Origin: Ecdyonurus torrentis
Lineage: Eukaryota; Arthropoda; Insecta; Ephemeroptera; Heptageniidae
Assembly: GCA_949318235.1 (NCBI GenBank)
Contig: OX439129.1
Span: 2,790,001-2,854,000, forward strand
Reading direction: 5' to 3'
Length of the DNA: 64,000 nt
Shown piece after piece: positions 22,688 to 32,625 of this stretch (positions are counted from its first letter, which is position 1; the number at the start of each line of letters is the position of its first letter). Both the position numbers and the translations under genes were made by a program. Below the pieces are notes generated by a model. It ran no database searches. It was given only the letters and a program-made list of their open reading frames with translations, and was not told where the DNA came from.

Positions 22688-24004
22688 TCAAAATTTGAAA
22701 TACCCATATATACATATATATATATATACACATATACATACACATACATACACACATACATATAATTTTTTTTTTTTTTTTTTTATTAGAATTTTGGATG
22801 AATATAATCTTAGCATCAACATACGTTCAACTTTATTTTTAAATGCATTTTTGAGCGGATTAATACAAAGACATCCCGACAACTCGTTCCACAGTTTATA
22901 ACATATCACACTTAACGAGGAGCTAGGTACATCTCTTCCTGCAAAAGGAGCATGGAGGTACAATTCATGCTTTCTCGTATTTCTGGTATTAACCTCACTC
23001 ATTAATGTGAAAATATTTCTGAGATATGCAGGAGCGTAACCATGGAGAACTTTGTGTGTGAAAGAGAGCAAGTGCAATTCTCGACGTTCTTTGATTTTTA
23101 AAATATTACTCTTTAAATAGCACCTTGATACATGGTCTGATCTTCTCAAATTATACACATAACGCATAGCATTATTTAAGGCAACTTGAAGGCGATTAAT
23201 ACCCTCTGCATTTAAGTTACAATATACAATATCACCGTAATCAAATAATGGCAAAATTAACGTTTTAACTAAATGCAGCCTAGTAGCCTCAGGAGTATGT
23301 GTTCTAAATTTATGGAAATGACGTAGGTGCCCATACACCCGCTTACACACTTGAGAGACCTGTTTTGACCAAGAAAATTTATCATCAAAAAATATACCTA
23401 AATTTTTCACCCAAGTACTATATTCTATTTCATGATTTTTAACCTTAACCTTAGGAATATCATTGTAATTTAAATTAGCTTTACTTATAATTAACACTTG
23501 GGTTTTAAATGGGTTTACAACTAGGCCTCTTGATTCTGACCATAACGAAATATTAGCGATATCTTGGTTAACTCTATCTATCATACCATCAATATCAGAT
23601 ATTTTTCCATGCAAATAAATTTGGAGATCATCTGCATAGAGATGATACTTACAGAACTTAATAACCGATCCTATATCAAATGTATAGATCGAAAACAACA
23701 AAGGTGAGATTATTCCCCCAGTAGGTAAACCCTGCATTAATTTTCTCCAATTTGATATAATTTTGTCCCCAATAACACAATGTTGACGATGAGACAGATA
23801 GACTTTAAACCAATTCAAAACACTGAGAGAACAATTTAGAAACCTTAGTATAGCAAACAGAACTGAATGGTTAATTGACTCATATGCTTTGCTGTAATCG
23901 AGTAACACCAACACAGTAACTTCATTTTTACCCAATGCAACACGTATATCCTCTGACACGCGCACTAGAGCTGTAGTACAACTATGCATTTTTCGGAAAC
24001 CACA
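22688..24004 (-). CDS. Reverse transcriptase, partial (C-terminal part of non-LTR ORF2)
   Basis: This is RNA-directed DNA polymerase of a non-LTR retrotransposon, which would reverse-transcribe the element's RNA at a nicked target. From the first Met (23989) the frame is 433 residues. The frame stays open further upstream through CGFRK, to a TGA at 24005-24007 on the junction, so the start is a truncation and not a real initiation site. Visible motifs are LLDYSKAYESINHSVL at residues 29-44 (catalytic Asp31), GLPTGGIISPLLF at 87-99 and YADD at 118-121 (Asp120, Asp121). The usual PQGS of the second block reads PTGG here. Residues from about 190 onward resemble the conserved C-terminal region of Jockey/CR1-type ORF2 (KNLGIFFD, HLVKTLILPLFDYGD, YKLWNEL). 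No frameshift or internal stop is seen. Residues 403-433 are encoded by an A tract and a microsatellite and are probably not original. The endonuclease domain is missing, so the copy cannot be autonomous. Confidence 0.87.
   Translation of the reverse strand, partial: CGFRKMHSCTTALVRVSEDIRVALGKNEVTVLVLLDYSKAYESINHSVLFAILRFLNCSLSVLNWFKVYLSHRQHCVIGDKIISNWRKLMQGLPTGGIISPLLFSIYTFDIGSVIKFCKYHLYADDLQIYLHGKISDIDGMIDRVNQDIANISLWSESRGLVVNPFKTQVLIISKANLNYNDIPKVKVKNHEIEYSTWVKNLGIFFDDKFSWSKQVSQVCKRVYGHLRHFHKFRTHTPEATRLHLVKTLILPLFDYGDIVYCNLNAEGINRLQVALNNAMRYVYNLRRSDHVSRCYLKSNILKIKERRELHLLSFTHKVLHGYAPAYLRNIFTLMSEVNTRNTRKHELYLHAPFAGRDVPSSSLSVICYKLWNELSGCLCINPLKNAFKNKVERMLMLRLYSSKILIKKKKKKLYVCVYVCVCICVYIYICIYGYFKF
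22697..22784. repeat. TA/CA microsatellite followed by a 19-T tract
   Basis: Positions 22697-22765 are alternating TA, CATA and CACA units. Positions 22766-22784 are 19 consecutive T. On the element strand this reads AATA-(A)19-(TATG/TGTA)n. It lies at the 3' end of the RT frame and extends it with a Lys run and a Tyr/Val/Cys-rich tail. It could be a slippage-expanded tract, or the A tail of a different insertion embedded in the 3' region. Confidence 0.8.
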
Positions 24005-24005
24005 T

Positions 24006-27000
24006 CATTTAAGATCAAACCACAAGCCCTTAGCTTTACTATTTTCGGAGATATCATCAAAAATCGTATTCACAGTCTGAAAAGTACGACGAGAAAGCAC
24101 TGAGGTTTTCTATAACGGCGAAAGTTTGCATTGGAGCGAATAAGGTGTTATTACCTTTTCTTTGCAAGTCTGTTTGTCCTACACTTCAGTTCAAACCGCA
24201 AGCCTGTAGCTTCATTAGTTTTGGAGATATCATCAACAATCGTATTCACGGTCTGAAAAGTACGATGAGACAGCATTGAGAATCTCTATAACTGCGAAAG
24301 TATGCATTAGAGCGATTAAAGTGTAATAACCTTTTCTTTGCAAGTCTGTTAGTACTACATTTTAGTTCAAACCGCAAGCCTGTAGCTTTATTAGTTTCGG
24401 AGATATCATCAAAATTCGTATCCACAGTCTGAAAAGTACTATGAGAAAGCACTGAGATTCTCTATAACTGCGAAAGTTTGCATTGTAGCGATTAAGGTGT
24501 TTAACCTTTTCTTTGCAAGTCTGTTAGTCCTACATTTAAGTTCAAACCACAAGCCCTTAGCTTTATTAGTTTCGGAGATATCATCAACAATCGTATTCAC
24601 GGTCTGAAAAGTACGATGAGAAAGCACTGAGATTCTCTATAACTGCGAAAGTATGCATTGGAGCGATTAAGGTGTAATAACCTTTTCTTTGCATTCTGTT
24701 AGTCCTTCATTTCAGTTCAAACCGCATGCCTGTAGCTTTATTAGTTTCAAAGATATCATCAAAAATCGTATTCTTAGTCTGAAAACTACGTTGAGAAAGC
24801 ATTAAGATTCTCAATAACTGCGAAAGTTTGCAATGAAGCGATTAAGGTGTAATAACCTTTTCTTTGCAAGTCTGTTAGTCCTACATTTTAGTTAAAACTG
24901 TAAGCCTGTAGTTTTTTAAGTTTCAAAGAAATAATCAAAAATTGTATTCTTAGTCTGAAAACTACGTTGAGAAAGCACTGAGATTCTCAATAACTGCGAA
25001 AGTTTGCATTGGAGCGAATAAGGTGTAATAACCTTTTCTTTGCAAGTCTGATAGTCCTACATTTTAGTTCAAACCGCAAGCTTGTAGCTTTATTAATTTC
25101 GATGATATTATCAAAAATCTTATTTGCAGTCTAAAAAGTACGATGAGAAAGCACTGAGTATCTCTAAAAGTGCAAAAGTTTGCATTGTAGCGATTAAGGT
25201 GTAATAATCTTTTCTTTGCAAGTCTGTTAGTCCTACATTTAAGTTCAAACTGTAAGCCTGTAGTTTTTTAAGTTTCAAAGATATAATTAAAAATTGTATT
25301 CTTAGTCTGAAAACTACGTTGAGAAAGCACTGAGATTCTCAATAACTGCGAAAGTTTGCAATGAAACGATTAAGGTCTAATAACCTTTTCTTTGCAAGTC
25401 TGTTAGTACTATATTTTAGTTCAAACTGCAAGCCTGTAGCTTTATTATTTTCGGAGATATTATCAAAAATCATATTTGCAGTCTAAAAAGTACAATGAGA
25501 AAGCACTGAGATTCTCTATAACTGCGAAAGTTTGCATTGTAGCGATTAAGATGTAATAACCTTTTCTTTGCAAGTCAGTTACTCCTACATTTAAGTTCAC
25601 ACCGCAAGCCTGTAGCTTTATTAGTTTCGGAGATATCATTAAAATTCGTATCCACAGTCTGCAAAGTACGATCAGAAAGCACTGAGATTTTCTAGATCTG
25701 CAAAATTTTGCATTGCAGCGATTAAGGTGTAATAACCTTTTTCTTTGCAAGTCTGTTAGTCCTATATTTTAGTTCAAACCGCAAGCCTGTAGCTTTATTA
25801 GTTTCGGAGATATCATCAACAATCGTATTCACGGTCTAAAAAGTACGATGAGAAAGCACTGAGATTCTCTATAACTGCGAAATTATGCATTGGAGCGAAT
25901 AAGGTGTAATAACCTTTTCTTTGCAAGTCTGTTAGTCCTTCATTTCAGTTCAAACCGCATGCCTGTAGCTTTATTAGTTTCAAAGATATTATCAAAAATC
26001 GTATTCTTAGTCTGAAACTTACGTTGAGAAAGCACTGAGATTCTCTATAACTGCGACAGTTTGCATTAGAGCGAATAAGGTGTATTTACCTTTTCTTTGC
26101 AAGTCTGTTAGTCCTACATATTAGTTCAAACCGCAAGCCTGTAGCTTTATTAGCTTCAGATTTATCATCAACAATCGTATTCACGGTCTGAAAAGTACGG
26201 TGAGAAAGCACTGAGATTCTCTATAACTGCAAAAGTATGCATTGGAGAGATTAAGGTGTCATAATCTATTCTGTGCAAGTCTGTTAGTACTACATTTTAG
26301 TTCAAACCGCAAGCCAGTAGATTTATTAGTTTCAGAGATATCATCAAAAATCGTATTCACAGTCTAAAAAGTACTATGAGAAAGCACTGAGATTCTCTAT
26401 AACTGCGAAAATATGCATTGTAGCGATTAAGGTGTTATAACCTTTTCTTTGCAAGTCTGTTAGTCCTACATTTAAGTTCAAACCACAAGCCTGTAGCTTT
26501 ACTAGCTTCGGAGATATTATCAAAAATCGTATTCACAGTCTGAAAAGTACAACGAGAAAGCACTGAGGTTTTCTATAACTGCGAAAGTTTGAATTGGAGC
26601 GAATAAAGTGTTATTACCTTTTCTTTGCAAGTCTGTTAGTCCTACATTTCAGTTCAAACCGCAAGCCTGTAGCTTTGTTAGTTTCAGAGATATCATCAAC
26701 AATCGTATTCACGGTCTGAAAAGTACGATGAGAAAGCACTGAGATTCTCTATAACTGCGAAAGTATGCATTGGAGCGATTAAGGTGTAAATACCTTTTCT
26801 TTGCAAGTCTGTTAGTCCTACATTTCAGTTCAAACCGCAAGCCTGTAGCTTTATTAGTTTCGGAGATATCATCAAAATTCGTATTCACAGTCTGAAAAGT
26901 ACTATGAGAAAGCACTGAGATTCTCTATAACTGCGAAAGTTTGCATTGTAGCGATTAAGGTGTTTAACCTTTTCTTTGCAAGTCTGTTAGTCCTACATTT

Positions 27001-28146
27001 AAGTTCAAACCACAAGCCCTTAGCTTTATTAGTTTCGGAGATATCATCAACAATCGTATTCACGGTCTGAAAAGTACGATGAGAAAGCAATGAGATTCTC
27101 TATAACTGCGAAAGTATGCATTGGAGCGATTAAGGTGTAATAACCTCTTCTTTGCATTCTGTTAGTCCTTCATTTCAGTTCAAACCGCATGCCTGTAGCT
27201 TTATTAGTTTCAAAGATAGCATCAAAAATCGTATTCTTAGTCTGAAAACTACGTTGAGAAAGCAATGAGATTCTCTATAACTGCAAACGTTTGCATTGAA
27301 GCGATTAAGGTGTAATAACCTTTTCTTTGCAAGTCGGTTAGTCCTACATTTTAGTTCAAACCGCAAGCCTGTAGCTTTATTAGCTTCGGAGATATAATCA
27401 AAAATCGTATTCACAGTCAAAAAAGTACGATGAGAAAGCACTGAGATTCTCTATAACTGCAAAAGTTTGCATTAGAGCGAATAAGGTGTATTCACCTTTT
27501 CTTTGCAAGTCTGTTAGTCCTACATATTAGTTCAAACCGCAAGCCTGTAGCTTTATTAGCTTCAGATTTATCATCAACAATCGTATTCACGGTCTGAAAA
27601 GTACGTTGAGAAAGCACTGAGATTCTCTATAACTGCAAAAGTATGCATTGGAGCGATTAAGGTGTCATATACTATTCTGTGCAAGTCTGTTAGTACTACA
27701 TTTTAGTTCAAACCGCAAGCCAGTAGATTTATTAGTTTCGGAGATACCATCAAAAATCGTATTCACAGTCTAAAAAGTACTATGAGAAAGCACTGAGATT
27801 CTCTATAACTGCGAAAGTTTGCATTGTAGCGATTAAGGTGTTTAACCTTTTCTTTGCAAGTCTGTTAGTCCTACATTTAAGTTCAAACCACAAGCCCTTA
27901 GCTTTATTAGTTTCGGAGATATCATCAACAATCGTATTCACGGTCTGAAAAGTACGATGAGAAAGCAATGAGATTCTCTATAACTGCGAAAGTATGCATT
28001 GGAGCGATTAAGGTGTAATAACCTTTTCTTTGCATTCTGTTAGACCTTCATTTCAGTTCAAACCGCATGCCTGTAGCTTTATTAGTTTCAAAGATATCAT
28101 CAAAAATCGTATTCTTAGTCTGAAAACTACGTTGAGAAAGCATTAA
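24006..28146 (+). repeat. Sat176 array, second segment, about 23 monomers
   Basis: The same 176-bp monomers continue in the same orientation between the retrotransposon and the MITE. The segment starts in the middle of a monomer, at CATTTAAGATCAAACCACAAG, in phase with what was left of the retrotransposon. Monomer variants such as AAACCACAAGCCCTTAGC (about 24540, 27005, 27883) and GCATTCTGTTAGTCCTTC (about 24693) recur in blocks. The minus-strand frames at 25463-25750 and 27175-27441 cross monomer borders and are not called as genes. Confidence 0.95.
28143..28146. repeat. TTAA target-site duplication, left
   Basis: TTAA within AGCATTAA flanks the foldback element on its left and matches TTAA at 28457-28460. 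Undisturbed AGCATTAAGATTCTC occurs at about 24798, 30738, 33025, 46050 and 47283. Confidence 0.85.
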
Positions 28147-28282
28147 AGACGTAGAACACCTTGAACAAAAAACTTGCCTAATATCCTAACATACCCAAAT
28201 ATAATCATTATTTTGGCCGCAGTCATTGATTTCTAATTTATTTTCCATTTACAAAATGTCAGTTGCGGGTTTACTACGTCAC
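28147..28282 (+). repeat. Left arm of the MITE inverted repeat
   Basis: This 136-bp arm is complementary to 28320-28456. Mismatches are near the outer tip (AGA/AGG), at ATATAATCATT/ATATCAACATT and at GGCCGCAG/GGCTGGAG. Confidence 0.88.
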
Positions 28283-28319
28283 AGCTCGTCTGTTTCCGCG
28301 CGCGTGGACCAGGCGAGCG

Positions 28320-28456
28320 GTGACGTAGTAAACCCGCAACTGACATTTTGTAAATGGAAAATAAATTAGAAATCAATGACTCCAGCCAAAATAATGTTGA
28401 TATTTGGGTATGTTAGGATATTAGGCAAGTTTTTTTGTTCAAGGTGTTCTACGCCT
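28320..28456 (-). repeat. Right arm of the MITE inverted repeat
   Basis: This 137-bp arm is the inverted partner of 28147-28282. It has a seven-base A/T run where the left arm has six. Confidence 0.88.
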
Positions 28457-28460
28457 TTAA
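28457..28460. repeat. TTAA target-site duplication, right
   Basis: TTAA is followed by GATTCTCAATAACTGC. Removing the MITE and one TTAA restores the normal satellite AGCATTAAGATTCTC. Confidence 0.85.
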
Positions 28461-30339
28461 GATTCTCAATAACTGCGAAAGTTTGCAATGAAGCGATTAA
28501 GGTGTAATAACCTTTTCTTTGCAAGTCTGTTAGTCCTACATTTTAGTTAAAACTGTAAGCCTGTAGTTTTTTAAGTTTCAAAGAAATAATCAAAAATTAT
28601 ATTCTTAGTCTGAAAACTACGTTGAGAAAGCACTGAGATTCTCAATAACTGCGAAAGTTTGCATTGGAGCGAATAAGGTGTAATAACCTTTTCTTTGCAA
28701 GTCTGTTAGTCCTACAATTTAGTTCAAACCGCAAGCTTGTAGCTTTATTAATTTCGATGATATCATCAAAAATCTTATTCGCAGTCTAAAAAGTACGATG
28801 AGAAAGCACTGAGTATCTCTATAAGTGCAAAAGTTTGCATTGTAGCGATTAAGGTGTAATAATCTTTTCTTTGCAAGTCTGTTAGTCCTACATTTAAGTT
28901 CAAACTGTAAGCCTGTAGTTTTTTAAGTTTCAAAGATATAATTAAAAATTGTATTCTTAGTCTGAAAACCACGTTGAGAAAGCACTGAGATTCTCAATAA
29001 CTGCGAAAGTTTGCAATGAAACGATTACGGTCTAATAACCTTTTCTTTGCAAGTCTGTTAGTACTATATTTTAGTTCAAACTGCAAGCCTGTAGCTTTAT
29101 TATTTTCGGAGATATCATCAAAAATCATATTTGGAGTCTAAAAAGTACAATGAGAAAGCACTGAGATTATCTATAACTGCAAAAGTTTGCATTGTAGCGA
29201 TTAAGATGTAATAACCTTTTCTTTGCAAGTCAGTTACTCCTACATTTAAGTTCACACCGCAAGCCTGTAGCTTTAATAGTGTCGGAGATATCATCAATAA
29301 TCGTATTCACAGTCTAAAAAGTACGTTGAGAAAGCACTGAGATTCTCTAATAACTGCGAAAGTTAGCAATGGAGCGATTCAGGTGTAATAACCATTCCTT
29401 TGCAAGTCTGTTAGTCCTACATTTTAGTTTAAACCGCAAGCCTGTAGCTTCATTAGTTTCGGAGAAATTATCAAAAATCTTATTCGTAGTATTAAAAGTA
29501 CGACGAGAAAGCACTGAGATATTCTATACCTGCGAAAGTTTGCATTGGAGCGATTAAGGTGTAATAACCTTTTCTTTGCAAGTCTGTTAGTCCTACATTT
29601 CAGTTCAAACCGCAAGCCTGTAGCTTTATTAGCTTCGGAGATATAATCAAAAATCGTATTCACAGTCAAAAAAGTACGATGAGAAAGCACTGAGGTTTTC
29701 TATAACTGCGAAAGTTTGAATTGGAGCGAATAAAGTGTTATTACCTTTTCTTTGCAAGTCTGTTAGTCCTACATTTCAGTTCAAACCGCAAGCCTGTAGC
29801 TTTGTTAGTTTCAGAGATATCATCAACAATCGTATTCACGGTCTGAAAAGTACGATGAGAAAGCACTGAGATTCTCTATAACTGCGAAAGTATGCATTGG
29901 AGCGATTAAGGTGTAAATACCTTTTCTTTGCAAGTCTGTTAGTCCTACATTTCAGTTCAAACCGCAAGCCTGTAGCTTTATTAGTTTCGGAGATATCATC
30001 AAAATTCGTATCCACAGTCTGAAAAGTACTATGAGAAAGCACTGAGATTCTCTATAACTGCGAAAGTTTGCATTGTAGCGATTAAGGTGTTTAACCTTTT
30101 CTTTGCAAGTCTGTTAGTCCTACATTTAAGTTCAAACCACAAGCCCTTAGCTTTATTAGTTTCGGAGATATCATCAACAATCGTATTCACGGTCTGAAAA
30201 GTACGATGAGAAAGCACTGAGATTCTCTATAACTGCGAAAGTATGCATTGGAGCGATTAAGGTGTAATAACCTTTTCTTTGCATTCTGTTAGTCCTTCAT
30301 TTCAGTTCAAACCGCATGCCTGTAGCTTTATTAGTTTCA

Positions 30340-31875
30340 AAGATATCAACAAAAATCGTATTCACAGTCTAAAAAGTACTATGAGAAAGCACTGAGATTC
30401 TCTATAACTGCGAAAGTTTGCATTGTAGCGATTAAGGTGTTTAACCTTTTCTTTGCAAGTCTGTTAGTCCTACATTTAAGTTCAAACCACAAGCCCTTAG
30501 CTTTATTAGTTTCGGAGATATCATCAACAATCGTATTCACGGTCTGAAAAGTACGATGAGAAAGCAATGAGATTCTCTATAACTGCGAAAGTATGCATTG
30601 GAGCGATTAAGGTGTAATAACCTTTTCTTTGCATTCTGTTAGACCTTCATTTCAGTTCAAACCGCATGCCTGTAGCTTTATTAGTTTCAAAGATATCATC
30701 AAAAATCGTATTCTTAGTCTGAAAACTACGTTGAGAAAGCATTAAGATTCTCAATAACTGCGAAAGTTTGCAATGAAGCGATTAAGGTGTAATAACCTTT
30801 TCTTTGCAAGTCTGTTAGTCCTATATTTTAGTTAAAACTGTAAGCCTGTAGTTTTTTAAGTTTCAAAGAAATAATCAAAAATTTTATTTTTAGTCTGAAA
30901 ACTACGTTGAGAAAGCACTGAGATTCTCATTAACTGCGAAAGTTTGCATTGGAGCGAATAAGGTGTAATAACCTTTTCTTTGCAAGTCTGTTAGTCCTAC
31001 AATTTAGTTCAAACCGCAAGCTTGTAGCTTTATTAATTTCGATGATATCATCAAAAATCTTATTCGCAGTCTAAAAAGTACGATGAGAAAGCACTGAGTA
31101 TCTCTATAAGTGCAAAAGTTTGCATTGTAGCGATTAAGGTGTAATAATCTTTTCTTTGCAAGTCTGTTAGTCCTACATTTAAGTTCAAACTGTAAGCCTG
31201 TAGTTTTTTAAGTTTCAAAGATATAATTAAAAATTGTATTCTTAGTCTGAAAACTACGTTGAGAAAGCACTGAGATTCTCAATAACTGCGAAAGTTTGCA
31301 ATGAAACGATTACGGTCTAATAACCTTTTCTTTGCAAGTCTGTTAGTACTATATTTTAGTTCAAACTGCAAGCCTGTAGCTTTATTTTTTTCGGAGATAT
31401 CATCAAAAATCATATTTGCAGTCTAAAAAGTACAATGAGAAAGCACTGAGATTCTCTATAACTGCGAAAGTTTGCATTGTAGCGATTAAGATGTAATAAC
31501 CTTTTCTTTGCAAGTCAGTTACTCCTACATTTAAGTTCACACCGCAAGCCTGTAGCTTTAATAGTGTCGGAGATATCATCAATAATCGTATTCACAGTCT
31601 AAAAAGTACGATGAGAAAGCACTGAGATTCTCTAATAACTGCGAAAGTTAGCAATGGAGCGATTCAGGTGTAATAACCATTCCTTTGCAAGTCTGTTAGT
31701 CCTACATTTTAGTTTAAACCGCAAGCCTGTAGCTTCATTAGTTTCGGAGAAATCATCAAAAATCTTATTCGTAGTCTAAAAAGTACGACGAGAAAGCACT
31801 GAGATATTCTATACCTGCGAAAGTTTGCATTGGAGCGATTAAGGTGTAATAACCTTTTCTTTGCAAGTCTGTTAG
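30340..31875 (+). repeat. Sat176 13-monomer HOR, copy B (no MITE)
   Basis: It has the same variant order as copy A without the insertion. The empty MITE target AGCATTAAGATTCTC is at about 30738. A private difference is TTATTTTTTTCGG at about 31383, where copies A and C have TTATTATTTTCGG. Confidence 0.75.
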
Positions 31876-32625
31876 TCCTACATTTCAGTTCAAACCGCAA
31901 GCCTGTAGCTTTATTAGTTTCGGAGATATCATCAAAATTCGTATCCACAGTCTGAAAAGTACTATGAGAAAGCACTGAGATTCTCTATAACTGCGAAAGT
32001 TTGCATTGTAGCGATTAAGGTGTTTAACCTTTTCTTTGCAAGTCTGTTAGTCCTACATTTAAGTTCAAACCACAAGCCCTTAGCTTTATTAGTTTCGGAG
32101 ATATCATCAACAATCGTATTCACGGTCTGAAAAGTACGATGAGAAAGCAATGAGATTCTCTATAACTGCAAACGTTTGCATTGAAGCGATTAAGGTGTAA
32201 TAACCTTTTCTTTGCAAGTCGGTTAGTCCTACATTTTAGTTCAAACCGCAAGCCTGTAGCTTTATTAGCTTCGGAGATATAATCAAAAATCGTATTCACA
32301 GTCAAAAAAGTACGATGAGAAAGCACTGAGATTCTCTATAACTGCAAAAGTTTGCATTAGAGCGAATAAGGTGTATTCACCTTTTCTTTGCAAGTCTGTT
32401 ATTCCTACATATTAGTTCAAACCGCAAGCCTGTAGCTTTATTAGCTTCAGATTTATCATCAACAATCGTATTCACGGTCTGAAAAGTACGTTGAGAAAGC
32501 ACTGAGATTCTCTATAACTGCAAATGTATGCATTGGAGCGATTAAGGTGTCATAATCTATTCTGTGCAAGTCTGTTAGTACTACATTTTCGTTCAAACCG
32601 CAAGCCAGTAGATTTATTAGTTTCG

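Larger units (their letters stand above)
22044..24005 (-). mobile_element. 5'-truncated non-LTR retrotransposon, likely CR1/Jockey-type (1962 bp)
   Basis: The insertion lies in reverse orientation inside Sat176. Its 3' end is at 22044, with an (ATT)n tail, an AATAAA signal just upstream and about 0.6 kb of noncoding 3' sequence, preceded by a reverse-transcriptase ORF. The 5' end stops inside the RT domain at a CGFRK motif (GFRK-like block, 23990-24004), a typical 5' truncation. The satellite reads TCCTACA on the left and CATTTAAG on the right. Uninterrupted TCCTACATTTAAG in otherwise similar monomers occurs at about 24531 and 26993. The target duplication is thus 2 bp (CA) at most. A microsatellite-like 3' end with no or very short target duplication fits CR1-group elements (family knowledge). 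Clade assignment is inference. Confidence 0.88.
28147..28456. mobile_element. 310-bp foldback MITE with TTAA target duplication
   Basis: The element is almost one long inverted repeat. The arms are 28147-28282 and 28320-28456, starting AGACGTAGAACACC and, on the opposite strand, AGGCGTAGAACACC. I see only a handful of differences between the arms, including one A-run indel. The stem can be continued by GCTCGTCTG/CAGGCGAGC around a short CG-rich loop (GCGCGCG at about 28297-28303). There is no ORF. TTAA duplication is typical of piggyBac-superfamily elements (established knowledge), but the ends AG(A/G)CGTAGAAC are not the CCC-type ends usual for piggyBac. The superfamily is therefore unsettled. 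It must have been mobilised by a transposase encoded elsewhere. Confidence 0.88.
27740..29590 (+). repeat. Sat176 13-monomer HOR, copy A (contains the MITE)
   Basis: It shares an ordered variant series with 30340-31875 and 32626-34160. The anchor GTTAGACCTTCATTTC occurs with GACC at 28043, 30642 and 32928. Subtracting the MITE plus TTAA (314 bp), the A-to-B spacing is 2285 bp and B-to-C is 2286 bp, that is 13 monomers. About 1.5 kb of each period matches closely. The rest of the period is less well conserved. Confidence 0.75.

Noticed and set aside
22695..22901. Plus-strand ORF of 68 codons over the microsatellite
   Set aside because: It is low-complexity (Tyr/Ile/His/Thr and a Phe run) and is a shadow of the retrotransposon's antisense strand.
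28147..28456. MITE as an assembly palindrome artefact
   Set aside because: The arms differ at several positions and the flanking TTAA duplication is exact, with empty sites elsewhere. This fits a real insertion.
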